The position numbers and the translations under genes are program-made. Source: JBKJUK01 sp046590705 (GTDB taxonomy: Bacteria > Acidobacteriota > Thermoanaerobaculia > Gp7-AA8). Taken from it: a DNA stretch of 6,132 nt. The notes under the pieces are model-generated. The model saw only the letters and a list, made by a program, of their open reading frames with translations. It had not been told where the DNA came from and did no database searches. This document shows, piece after piece, positions 1 to 5,919 of this stretch (position 1 is its first letter; every line of letters begins with the position of its first letter). The stretch is taken from positions 1-6,132 of the forward strand of contig JBKJUK010000238.1 of the NCBI GenBank assembly GCA_046590705.1, read 5' to 3'.

Positions 1-597
1 GAACCGCACTTTGCGATCGTGAAACGTGAACAACATCAGATCGTCATAGTAGATGTCGAAGTAAATCCAGAGACGCTGCTCGGCAGACCAGAAGCGACCG
101 ATGGCGTGATCTGAAGAGCCACCGCTGTCGCGAAGAGCGAACAGCTGCGCGCTGCCGAAATGTGCAGCAAGCACTCGCGCCGCCACCCCGTTCAGCTGAT
201 CGCAGTACCCCAGTCCGCTCAACAGCACCGGACGCGAAGCGGGGGGATGATCGACTGCTTCCTGGTTGGCTAGCAGAGGGTAGAGTTTTTCGAGGAGAGC
301 GGCAGCAGTGTGTACTTCGGACTTCTGCGGCTTTTTTTTCGAGGCCACCTTTCCCGCCAGCTGATGCTTGATCCAGGCAGACATCAACTCGCGCCGGGCA
401 CCTTCGATTGGGCTCACGGGAGGCGCCACTTCCGCCAGCACCCAGGCCCGCTCCCTCTCGAGGATCCTCCTGAGAATCGAGACAGGAAGTTGAATCTCGG
501 GAACGACGAGTGCGACGCAAGCGACGAAGAAGAAACCAAGACCAGCGCGAATTCTCCATGCCCTGCTACGCGCTGTCAGTTCCGCGTTCATTTGCAT
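1..597 (-). CDS. Membrane-anchored protein with transglutaminase-like Cys-His-Asp pattern (partial, C-terminus beyond window)
   Basis: The frame is open from an ATG at 597 to the left edge, giving 199 residues without a stop. A second in-frame ATG lies at 591. The first ATG overlaps the stop of the upstream oxidase gene as TGATG, which suggests translational coupling; an AGGG just upstream is better spaced for the ATG at 591. Seen: a basic N-terminus, one hydrophobic segment at about residues 18-33 (probable membrane anchor), then a hydrophilic region with a lysine cluster (about 87-89). The last third contains GYC-DQ (Cys132), DHAIGRFW (His164) and YFDIYYDD (Asp181). The Cys, His and Asp come in the order and roughly the spacing of a transglutaminase-like/papain-fold catalytic core, with His and Asp each in a beta-strand-like context. 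That family call is inference from pattern and could be wrong. A role in surface polysaccharide handling is suggested only by its neighbours. The minus-strand 44-559 open frame over the same DNA is Arg/Ser-rich and is a shadow of this gene. Confidence 0.72.
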   Translation of the reverse strand, partial: MQMNAELTARSRAWRIRAGLGFFFVACVALVVPEIQLPVSILRRILERERAWVLAEVAPPVSPIEGARRELMSAWIKHQLAGKVASKKKPQKSEVHTAAALLEKLYPLLANQEAVDHPPASRPVLLSGLGYCDQLNGVAARVLAAHFGSAQLFALRDSGGSSDHAIGRFWSAEQRLWIYFDIYYDDLMLFTFHDRKVRF

Positions 598-1853
598 CAA
601 CCCTGCCGGGCGGTCGCTGAAATCGCCGCGGCACCCGCTTCGGTCGCAGCGCTCCCGCCATGCTCGAGTTCCTTTACCACCAGCCGGGCGAACGTGAATG
701 CGCTGGTGAAACCGGGCGAGACTGCATTCAACACATGAACCGAGCGCTCTCCCCTCTCGACGAGAAAATCCATGACCAGTTCCTGCTTCTGCTTGTCGAA
801 AAGCTGCGCTCTGATCCCCACCTTCTCACTGGCCACCATGTCGCGATCAGAAATGGAGGGCACCAGCGCCTGAGCCGCTTCGAGAAAGTAGCGCCGCAGG
901 AATCGCCGACCCTCGGCGTGAACGAATGTCCGGAATCCCTGCTTATTCATCAGGTACTGCTTTCCGAGTGTCGCGGCAGTGCGAGCGAACTCGCCAGCGT
1001 TCACACCTTCCAGCCCTCGGTAGTTTTCGCGGCCGAATGCTGGAATCGCGGTCGGTCCCAGAAAAACTTCACCGTCGACTTTCTTTGTGAAATGTACGCC
1101 GAGGAACGGGACGCGGAGATCTGGCACCGGGTAGATCAGACGGCGGATCTTCAAAGGAGAGTCAGGTGCCAATCCGAAGTAGAGTCCCTTGAATGGCAGG
1201 ATCACGTAGCGGGAACCGACACCGCAAGACCGCGCCACCACATCTGCGTGCAGCCCTGCTGCGTTGATCATGGTCCCGAATTGGAACTTTTCTCCGTTCG
1301 CCTCCAACGTCGATCCTGAAACGGCCGTCACCTGATGCCCGTAGAAAATGTCCACACCCTTTTCATGCAGGTCGGCGGCGAGTTGCCTGAGAATGGCCTT
1401 CGGATCAACCACCGACGTTCCAGGGGACCATAGAGCACGGCCGGTCATGGTAAACGCGGCAGGCTCGAGTTCTGCCAGACCTTTCACGTCCACGATCTCT
1501 GCACTCGCTCCATTTGCTGCAGCTCGCCCGTGCAGAGTGTCCAGCAGCGCGTCGTCCTCCGCACGCAGGGGCAGGATCACCTTTCCGACTCTGGAGAGCG
1601 GCAGGTCCTTCTCGACGCAATAGGCGTGCATCTCTGCAGCGCCCTGCGCACACAGTTTCGCTTTCAGCGTATTCGACGGATAGTAAATGCCGGAGTGAAG
1701 CACGCCGCTGTTCCTGCCGCTCCCGTGACGCCCGAGATCAGGCTCTTTCTCGAGAATGGCGATCCGTCTGCTGCCGCCGGACTGAAGCAATTCGCGCGCG
1801 ATGGAGAGTCCGAGGACGCCCGCGCCGACGATGACATTGTCGTAAATCTTCAT
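597..1853 (-). CDS. lhgO: FAD-dependent L-2-hydroxyglutarate oxidase (LhgO/YgaF family)
   Basis: The 418-residue length fits the LhgO family (about 400-420). Members oxidise L-2-hydroxyglutarate to 2-oxoglutarate using FAD, passing electrons to the membrane quinone pool or to oxygen. Seen: an N-terminal Rossmann FAD-binding motif GAGVLG (residues 10-15), with Glu35 at the end of the second strand to bind the ribose. The family signature HGSGRNSGVLHSGIYY is at 43-58, NAAGLHAD at 197-204, LPFKGLYFGL at 219-228, YPVPDLRVPFLGVHFT at 241-256, GIRAQ at 346-350, and the C-terminal flavin-contacting NAVSPGFTSA at 376-385. All parts of the DAO-type fold seem present and there is no break. The last 20 residues are an Ala-rich tail without clear function. 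The ATG at 1853 has no strong Shine-Dalgarno sequence. The gene is divergent from the co-polymerase-like gene and overlaps the next gene by one base at its stop. The exact substrate in this surface-polysaccharide-like context is not proven; a related 2-hydroxyacid or sugar acid is possible. Confidence 0.9.
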   Translation of the reverse strand: MKIYDNVIVGAGVLGLSIARELLQSGGSRRIAILEKEPDLGRHGSGRNSGVLHSGIYYPSNTLKAKLCAQGAAEMHAYCVEKDLPLSRVGKVILPLRAEDDALLDTLHGRAAANGASAEIVDVKGLAELEPAAFTMTGRALWSPGTSVVDPKAILRQLAADLHEKGVDIFYGHQVTAVSGSTLEANGEKFQFGTMINAAGLHADVVARSCGVGSRYVILPFKGLYFGLAPDSPLKIRRLIYPVPDLRVPFLGVHFTKKVDGEVFLGPTAIPAFGRENYRGLEGVNAGEFARTAATLGKQYLMNKQGFRTFVHAEGRRFLRRYFLEAAQALVPSISDRDMVASEKVGIRAQLFDKQKQELVMDFLVERGERSVHVLNAVSPGFTSAFTFARLVVKELEHGGSAATEAGAAAISATARQG

Positions 1854-1882
1854 TTTCTATGGGGTTCCGAAAGCCGTCGAGG

Positions 1883-1911
1883 TGGACGTGTAGGCCCTAA
1901 AAATTTAGTAT
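1883..1911 (+). promoter_or_regulatory. Candidate sigma70-type promoter for the co-polymerase-like gene
   Basis: TGGACG (1883-1888) and TAGTAT (1906-1911) are separated by exactly 17 bases. Each matches four of six consensus positions (TTGACA, TATAAT). Transcription would start near 1918, about 78 bases before the ATG at 1996, with a hairpin directly at the start of the transcript. The AT-rich palindromic stretch CTAAA-AA-TTTAG (1898-1909) overlaps the -10 and could serve either strand. Found by eye only. Confidence 0.35.
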
Positions 1912-1920
1912 GCGCAAGGT

Positions 1921-1936
1921 CTGCCTTCCGAGGCAG
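1921..1936 (+). promoter_or_regulatory. Leader hairpin with tetraloop in the divergent region
   Basis: CTGCCT and AGGCAG form a perfect 6-bp GC-rich stem closing the tetraloop TCCG. It lies 3 to 18 bases after the predicted transcription start and about 60 bases before the ATG at 1996. No U-run follows, so it is not a terminator. A 5' stabilising hairpin or a protein-binding site is possible; this is inference. Confidence 0.4.
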
Positions 1937-1978
1937 CATTACGGGGCGCCGCTGTCGTGCCCATCGATACCGGAGACC

Positions 1979-1983
1979 AGGAG
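1979..1983 (+). promoter_or_regulatory. Ribosome binding site AGGAG favouring the ATG at 1996
   Basis: AGGAG ends 12 bases before the ATG at 1996. The alternative in-frame GTG at 1957 has no comparable site, and the 13 extra residues it would add are not needed for the membrane segment. The spacing is on the long side, so the start is likely rather than certain. Confidence 0.5.
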
Positions 1984-1995
1984 CTGAGACACACC

Positions 1996-3579
1996 ATGCA
2001 AGATCCCCAGAATACCGGTTCGAACCGGGTCGATCCAGTTTCCACCATTTCTTTTTCCGAGCTGGCCTCGAGCACCAGGCTCTATCTTCCCGCGCTGCTG
2101 CTGACCCTCGCGGCAGTCGCACTGACGTACATGCTCTACGCAGTCGTCACGATGCTCTCTTCTCCCGTTGACCGCAACACAGGCCTGGCCTTCCGGGCAG
2201 AGTTCGAAGGAGCGGGAGCGGGAAAATATCCCAATGATCTGAAGTTCAATCCGAGCGACATCGTCTCGGTGAATATCCTTCGGAAGGTTTACGCAGCGAA
2301 CCACCTCGAGCGTTTCGTGAGTTTTACAGCTTTCAAAAATTCGGTATTCATCACCGAATCGAACGCGGCGCTGGAGATGATCGACCGCGAATACCAGGCG
2401 AAATTCGCAGATCCGAAGATCACTACGGTCGATCGTGACCGGCTGGAAGCCGAGTATCAGCTGAAACGGGACAGTCTGTCCCATGTGCAGTTCGCGATCA
2501 ACTACACCACCGGAGGAGACGACAAGCTGCGACTTCCTCCCACATTGATCGAAAAGGTCATGCGCGACACACTTCGTTTCTGGGCCGAGGATCAGACCGA
2601 AAATAAAGGTGCGCTCCGGTACCGTTTTCCCATCATCACTGTGAATGGAGTCGACCAGAAACTGCTGCAGAATGCCGAGCCGGTCCTGCAACTCGAAATC
2701 CTTCGCACCAAGATCAACATGGCGCTCCGTAGCGTGAACGACTTTCTCGAACTCCCGGGGGCTGAACTCATCCGCACGCCGGAGAACAAATGGTCGCTGA
2801 CCGATATCCGGGCCCGGTTGCAGGATCTGGTGCGGTTCCGCATTCAGCCGCTGCAAAGCCTGATCATCGAAAACAATTACATCCTCCAGCCGCAGAGTGT
2901 GAAGTACTTCCTCGACTCGCAGAATGAGTACGTCGCGCGAGAACTGACCCACCTCAAAGGGGCCTCAGAGGCACTCCGCAATGCGATCCTTCTTTATGAA
3001 GGGGAGAACGGCAACAGCAACTCCTCCCCGTCGAATATTCGAAGTCCTCAGAGTGAGGCAGATCAACCGAAGGAATTTCAGTCGGCGACACCGATGCTCA
3101 CCGATGCGTTTCTCGACCGGCTGGTGACGCTTACCAGCGAGAGTGGCGACCGTCAGTACCGGCAGAAGAACGTGAACGACTACAGGGACATGAGTCTCGC
3201 GATTCTGCCGATGGAGCAGGAGCTTACTTACTACGGCCAGTTGCGTGCTCGACTAAACGCGAGTGGAACAGGCGGCACAGCTTCACAGGAAGTGCGTGAT
3301 TCGATCGCAGCGCAGCAGAAAGAAGTTCTGGAACGCTTTGCCGAGAACCTCCGCGCGATCGAGAGCGCCTATCTGCAACTCTCGCAAAGTCAGAACTCCT
3401 CAGCCAGTATGTATACCGTTACCGGAGGGATCGTTCAGCGAACCGAAAGGACTGTATCGATCCCGAAGTTGATTCTGAACGGCCTGCTGGCGCTGCTGCT
3501 GACACTCCCTCTTTTCGCCGCCGGAGCATTCATCCACTATCGACTGCGCAGAGAAGCCAGCGTTCAGGCCCTGACGTAG
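1996..3579 (+). CDS. Polysaccharide co-polymerase (Wzz-like) membrane protein with large periplasmic domain
   Basis: The product has 527 residues from the ATG chosen for its AGGAG site (540 from an upstream GTG at 1957). Seen: a short cytoplasmic N-terminus, a first membrane segment at about 27-54, a soluble region of some 435 residues, a second membrane segment at about 490-513 and a basic tail HYRLRREAS. This N- and C-terminal pair of helices, with the second preceded by a proline (SIPK), is the topology of Wzz/PCP chain-length regulators. These sit in the inner membrane and set polysaccharide length with the polymerase. The stretch KYPNDLKFNPSDIVSVNIL (77-95) is followed by FKNSVFI (113-119), the kind of sequence I associate with PCP-like proteins of exopolysaccharide loci. 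The later soluble part has charged helical stretches at about 310-335 and 385-465 that could form coiled coils, split by a Gly/Asn/Ser-rich linker at about 336-358. There is no Walker A motif, hence no fused BY-kinase. The family call rests on topology and weak motif memory; the protein could be another two-helix membrane protein of a surface locus. Confidence 0.6.
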   Translation: MQDPQNTGSNRVDPVSTISFSELASSTRLYLPALLLTLAAVALTYMLYAVVTMLSSPVDRNTGLAFRAEFEGAGAGKYPNDLKFNPSDIVSVNILRKVYAANHLERFVSFTAFKNSVFITESNAALEMIDREYQAKFADPKITTVDRDRLEAEYQLKRDSLSHVQFAINYTTGGDDKLRLPPTLIEKVMRDTLRFWAEDQTENKGALRYRFPIITVNGVDQKLLQNAEPVLQLEILRTKINMALRSVNDFLELPGAELIRTPENKWSLTDIRARLQDLVRFRIQPLQSLIIENNYILQPQSVKYFLDSQNEYVARELTHLKGASEALRNAILLYEGENGNSNSSPSNIRSPQSEADQPKEFQSATPMLTDAFLDRLVTLTSESGDRQYRQKNVNDYRDMSLAILPMEQELTYYGQLRARLNASGTGGTASQEVRDSIAAQQKEVLERFAENLRAIESAYLQLSQSQNSSASMYTVTGGIVQRTERTVSIPKLILNGLLALLLTLPLFAAGAFIHYRLRREASVQALT

Positions 3580-3604
3580 CTCGAAGTTTCTTCTGCCTCA
3601 CATA

Positions 3605-3635
3605 AGAAATGGCCCTTGAATTTCGCGCCATTTTT
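3605..3635 (+). terminator. Probable Rho-independent terminator of the co-polymerase-like gene
   Basis: AAATGGC (3607-3613) pairs with GCCATTT (3627-3633) around a 13-base loop, with one more A-T and one G-T pair possible outside. A run of five T residues (3631-3635) forms the end of the stem and its tail. It begins 26 bases after the stop codon. The stem is AT-rich at its base and the loop is large, so strength is moderate. Confidence 0.5.
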
Positions 3636-3824
3636 ATACCAGAGCGCCGCAACGTTGCTAACACAAAACGAGGTTCTCGGACATGCGACGCAAAGTTGCG
3701 GACGCTCGCTCCTGCGAACGGATGGCTTCGGGAGCCCACACCCGATCAGGACTTGAAGCGAGCCAGGTCAGTCATGACTACGTTCTCGATGGGCAAACTT
3801 TTGTATAGGGGAAGACCTATCAAG

Positions 3825-3852
3825 AAAAGGCCCCGGCTGTTGTGACCGGGAC
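3825..3852 (-). terminator. Rho-independent terminator of the beta-helix gene
   Basis: Read on the minus strand, GTCCCGG (3852-3846) pairs with CCGGGGC (3836-3830) through seven pairs, one of them T-G, with a 9-base loop. One C and then TTTT (3828-3825) follow. It lies about 38 bases after the stop codon of the beta-helix gene. GC-rich stem, short loop and U-run fit an intrinsic terminator. Confidence 0.65.
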
Positions 3853-3889
3853 GTCTTGAGTCATTCCATCATGGGCCGCGTACAACAGT

Positions 3890-4804
3890 CTACTGCTCGG
3901 TGAGAACAACCATTCCGGCACCGTTCGAACCACCGTTGCCATTGATCCGATTGCGACCATACGTGACGATCTGCGAGCCGGCACCGATCAATGTGCCGTT
4001 AACAATGTTCCCGACTATTGTCGTGTCGGAGATCCGGAGAATGGCGTTGCCGGTCGTACGAACGCCGTTGGCGGAGCTGCGCAAGACGACACTGTTCTCA
4101 AGGTTAAGCTCCGCGCCATTGTTCACCGTCACCCCGTCGAACCCGTTCGCATGCAGCGTTGAATTCGTTATTACAGCTTTTACTCCATTTGCGAGATACA
4201 CCCCGGTTGCGCCCATTCCAGAGATCGAGACCCCGTCCATTCGCAGAATGTTTGTCGTCACCGCTGCAGGCTCCACGACCACTCCATAGGAGTTGGCGCC
4301 GATACCGTTCTCAATGACGGTGTTCCGGACAGTCAGCGACCCGCCGGTAGTTCGCAGGTCTTCGATGCCGTATCGGGTGAATCCCTGAATGTTTGCATTC
4401 TCGATCATGACATTCGCCGCGGCGAGGATGCGAACGCCATTCAAACCCGTGGCTGCACCGTTGATCTGCAGATTGCGGAGCGTCACCTCTGCGCTGTCCG
4501 CGTTGATGGTGAACCCGCTGGTACCACCTGCATTGAGAGCGGAACTGACGAACCCTCGTCCGTCAATCGTGATCGATTTGGTGATCGTGAGCGTTCCATA
4601 GCCCCCCGGATCGAGGACGCTGATCTCTCCTCCGGCCGCCGTCTTACTGATCGCACCTGCGAACGTCTTGCATGGAGCGGTGCGGCTGCATGGATTCACA
4701 TCGTCCCCTACACCCGACACCCATGTACGTGTCGCTTGAGCGGCAAGCTGTTGAGCGCCGAACAGAAGAAGGGAAAGCACCAGGACTGCGATTTTGCTGT
4801 GCAC
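3890..4804 (-). CDS. Secreted right-handed parallel beta-helix protein
   Basis: The product has 304 residues. A signal peptide is clear: Lys4, a hydrophobic core at about 5-16, and a probable cleavage site after AQA (residue 24). The mature part begins TRTWVSG, followed by a pair of cysteines in NPCSRTAPC (Cys39 and Cys45) that could form a disulfide, then KTFAGAI, a common opening of secreted pectate-lyase-like beta-helix proteins. From about residue 65 to the end there are repeating rungs of roughly 20-25 residues with hydrophobic-x-hydrophobic strands and Asn/Gly turns (SITIDG, VTLRNLQING, VMIENANIQG, LTVRNTVIENG, LRMDGVSISG, AVITNSTLHANG, LNLENSVV, LRISDTTIVGN). I see no obvious catalytic pectate lyase site, so a structural, adhesive or glycan-binding surface role is as likely as an enzyme. 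The GTG start is supported by an AAGGAG at 6 bases. The gene has its own terminator and a 175-bp leader, so it is probably a single unit. Confidence 0.85.
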   Translation of the reverse strand: MHSKIAVLVLSLLLFGAQQLAAQATRTWVSGVGDDVNPCSRTAPCKTFAGAISKTAAGGEISVLDPGGYGTLTITKSITIDGRGFVSSALNAGGTSGFTINADSAEVTLRNLQINGAATGLNGVRILAAANVMIENANIQGFTRYGIEDLRTTGGSLTVRNTVIENGIGANSYGVVVEPAAVTTNILRMDGVSISGMGATGVYLANGVKAVITNSTLHANGFDGVTVNNGAELNLENSVVLRSSANGVRTTGNAILRISDTTIVGNIVNGTLIGAGSQIVTYGRNRINGNGGSNGAGMVVLTEQ

Positions 4805-4810
4805 GCAAAG

Positions 4811-4816
4811 CTCCTT
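4811..4816 (-). promoter_or_regulatory. Ribosome binding site AAGGAG deciding a GTG start
   Basis: On the minus strand AAGGAG is followed by six bases and then GTG at 4804-4802. No in-frame ATG is available before the signal peptide, and the next in-frame Met lies far inside the beta-helix, so the GTG start is well supported. Confidence 0.8.
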
Positions 4817-4862
4817 TTTCTCCGGAGGTGCTGAGAACAGTATCTTTTTAAGGAGCGGGCCC

Positions 4863-4881
4863 TTCTATCGCCTTGATAGAA
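4863..4881 (-). promoter_or_regulatory. Perfect 7-bp inverted repeat upstream of the beta-helix gene
   Basis: TTCTATC (4863-4869) and GATAGAA (4875-4881) flank a 5-base spacer, 59-77 bases before the GTG start. No T-run follows on either strand, so it is not an intrinsic terminator. It may be an operator or a transcript hairpin. A related but weaker TATC/GATA repeat stands before the neighbouring secreted-protein gene. Confidence 0.4.
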
Positions 4882-4937
4882 AGCAAAGCTTCTCGAAAAA
4901 TCCTGCGACCGCCACAACTCGTGATTCAGAACCTTGA

Positions 4938-4961
4938 CCGCTGGCGGATGACCGACAGCGG
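4938..4961 (-). terminator. Strong hairpin without U-run after the GIGT-repeat gene
   Basis: CCGCTG (4938-4943) pairs with CAGCGG (4956-4961), and inside a single G-A mismatch CGG pairs with CCG around the loop ATGA. The nine pairs are GC-rich. It lies 19 bases after the stop codon of the minus-strand gene ending at 4980. No U-run follows, so it may protect the 3' end or act as a non-canonical terminator; this is inference. Confidence 0.4.
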
Positions 4962-4979
4962 CTACCAGCCCAAATACGC

Positions 4980-5813
4980 TTACTGCAGGGAAAGCAGAAC
5001 CAGGATCTCGCCGTCGCCTGAGGCCAGAGGCTCGAGCGCCTTTCCTACGATTGTCCCCGGTCGATGAAAGCTGAATTCGCCGACTTTCACTGGCTCGGAG
5101 CGCATCGCGTATCCAGCCTTGGGGCTCGACACCAGCAGGTCGCCGATGCGGATGCTTCCGCGGCTCGCGTCTGCCTTCAACTTCACGCGGCCGGTCGTAG
5201 CAATCATGCTCTTGTCATCGCCGGGAATGCCGAGAATCAAGCCCGGCTGGGCGGAAACGACGCCAGCTACCTTGGTATCGTACGCAGAGAAGGAAGGCAT
5301 GACGTGATTCACCTTCAATTCGTCGAGAACGACCAGCGTTCCTGCTGAAATCCGGGCGCTCACGGGGACCCACTCTGCGACGTCCTGATAGGTGGCCGAA
5401 ATGTTTCCTCCGGTCACAGTCCCCGTGAAGATCGCGTTGCCGACGACGTGCAGTTTCTGAGTCGGTGTGGTGGTCCCTATTCCAACGAATCCCGACGAGG
5501 CACTTCCGAAGAACACACGCTGTGCACCGGCGAAGAAGCTGAAATTGATGCCGTCGGCCTGCAGGTAGCCGCCGCTGGGATCGATTCCAAGGCCGACCAG
5601 ACCATTCTGATTCTGAAAGACGCCGACGCGTTGTTGAAGAGTCTCAACCACGTGCAGCCTGTTCAAGGGCGCAGAGGTGCCGATGCCGACACGGCCACCG
5701 GTGTAAAACACGGTTGTTCCACTCGTCGACCACTGTGCAGAGGCCGGAAGGGACGCAACGAGAAGCAGTGCGGAGAGACTCAGACATTTTCCTGCGATTC
5801 TATTTGTCGACAT
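4980..5813 (-). CDS. Secreted surface protein with GIGT repeats and DVAEWVP...LVLLSLQ C-terminal domain
   Basis: The product has 277 residues. Seen: a signal peptide with hydrophobic core at about 11-22 and a probable cut after ASA (residue 26). Two good copies follow of a short motif with the pattern VGIGTxxPxxxLHV (41-55 and 109-123), with a degenerate third copy between them (VGLGIDPSGGYLQ, 73-85). Such motifs occur in phage tail fibres and many bacterial surface proteins, where they form small beta-rich knots. From about 142 to the end is a compact domain starting YQDVAEWVP and ending EILVLLSLQ, containing YDTKVAGVVSAQPG and TTGRVKLKADAS. I recognise this as a recurrent C-terminal module of exported proteins in environmental bacteria but know no established function. 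There is no peptidase S74-type chaperone that I can see. The start ATG is preceded by AAGGA at 7 bases. It is the middle member of three same-strand repeat-protein genes; it may be a surface fibre or adhesin, which is inference. Confidence 0.82.
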   Translation of the reverse strand: MSTNRIAGKCLSLSALLLVASLPASAQWSTSGTTVFYTGGRVGIGTSAPLNRLHVVETLQQRVGVFQNQNGLVGLGIDPSGGYLQADGINFSFFAGAQRVFFGSASSGFVGIGTTTPTQKLHVVGNAIFTGTVTGGNISATYQDVAEWVPVSARISAGTLVVLDELKVNHVMPSFSAYDTKVAGVVSAQPGLILGIPGDDKSMIATTGRVKLKADASRGSIRIGDLLVSSPKAGYAMRSEPVKVGEFSFHRPGTIVGKALEPLASGDGEILVLLSLQ

Positions 5814-5820
5814 GATGCTT

Positions 5821-5825
5821 TCCTT
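5821..5825 (-). promoter_or_regulatory. Ribosome binding site AAGGA of the GIGT-repeat gene
   Basis: AAGGA lies seven bases before the ATG at 5813 on the minus strand, in good position. It supports this start, which also gives a complete signal peptide. Confidence 0.7.
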
Positions 5826-5863
5826 TACCCGGTTTCGGCCACTGCGTTCTGTTGATGATTCTG

Positions 5864-5883
5864 TTATCCAGCGGTAGTGATAA
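5864..5883 (-). promoter_or_regulatory. Imperfect TTATC/GATAA inverted repeat upstream of the GIGT-repeat gene
   Basis: TTATC (5864-5868) and GATAA (5879-5883) are separated by 10 bases, 51-70 bases before the ATG at 5813; with one extra A in the right arm the repeat extends to a flanking G/C. Read on the minus strand the GATAAC half also resembles a -10 box. It has the same half-site type and a similar distance to the start as the repeat before the beta-helix gene, but the spacer differs. Confidence 0.25.
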
Positions 5884-5919
5884 ACCAGCCTGAAGTTTTT
5901 TCATGGGACCCGACCAGCA

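Larger units (their letters stand above)
3580..3889. other. Non-coding region between convergent genes
   Basis: These 310 bases lie between the stop codon of the plus-strand co-polymerase-like gene and the stop of the minus-strand beta-helix gene. They hold two terminator-like hairpins, one for each gene, and a 10-bp palindrome AGTCATGACT at 3770-3779. The open frames here (plus 3609-3845 and minus 3530-3739) are Arg/Pro-rich, without a convincing ribosome binding site or motif, and I do not call a gene. Confidence 0.6.

Noticed and set aside
44..559. A 171-residue minus-strand open frame, Arg/Ser-rich
   Set aside because: Another minus-strand frame over the same bases is open to the window edge, overlaps the oxidase stop as TGATG and has a membrane segment and a plausible catalytic pattern; this one is its shadow.
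660..1319. A 219-residue plus-strand open frame inside the oxidase region
   Set aside because: It lies antisense to the clear FAD oxidase, whose motifs are intact over the whole stretch; the plus-strand product has no coherent domain.
1939..2952. A 337-residue open frame on the minus strand opposite the co-polymerase-like gene
   Set aside because: It is antisense to a better-supported gene, lacks a ribosome binding site and recognisable motifs, and its composition (frequent His, Arg, Asp, Gln) is that of a mirror frame produced by codon bias.
3770..3779. 10-bp perfect palindrome AGTCATGACT
   Set aside because: It is short and isolated in a region between convergent stops, with no promoter near it; likely chance.
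3609..3845. A 78-residue plus-strand open frame between the convergent genes
   Set aside because: Its start lies inside the terminator-like hairpin and its end overlaps the opposite terminator; no ribosome binding site and no motif.
3900..4289. 129-residue plus-strand open frame opposite the beta-helix gene
   Set aside because: Pro/Thr/Val-rich mirror of the repetitive beta-helix coding sequence; no start signal.
3890..5813. Possible CRISPR-like or tandem DNA repeats in the secreted-protein genes
   Set aside because: The repeats are at protein level (beta-helix rungs, GIGT motifs) with diverged DNA and no regular spacer structure.
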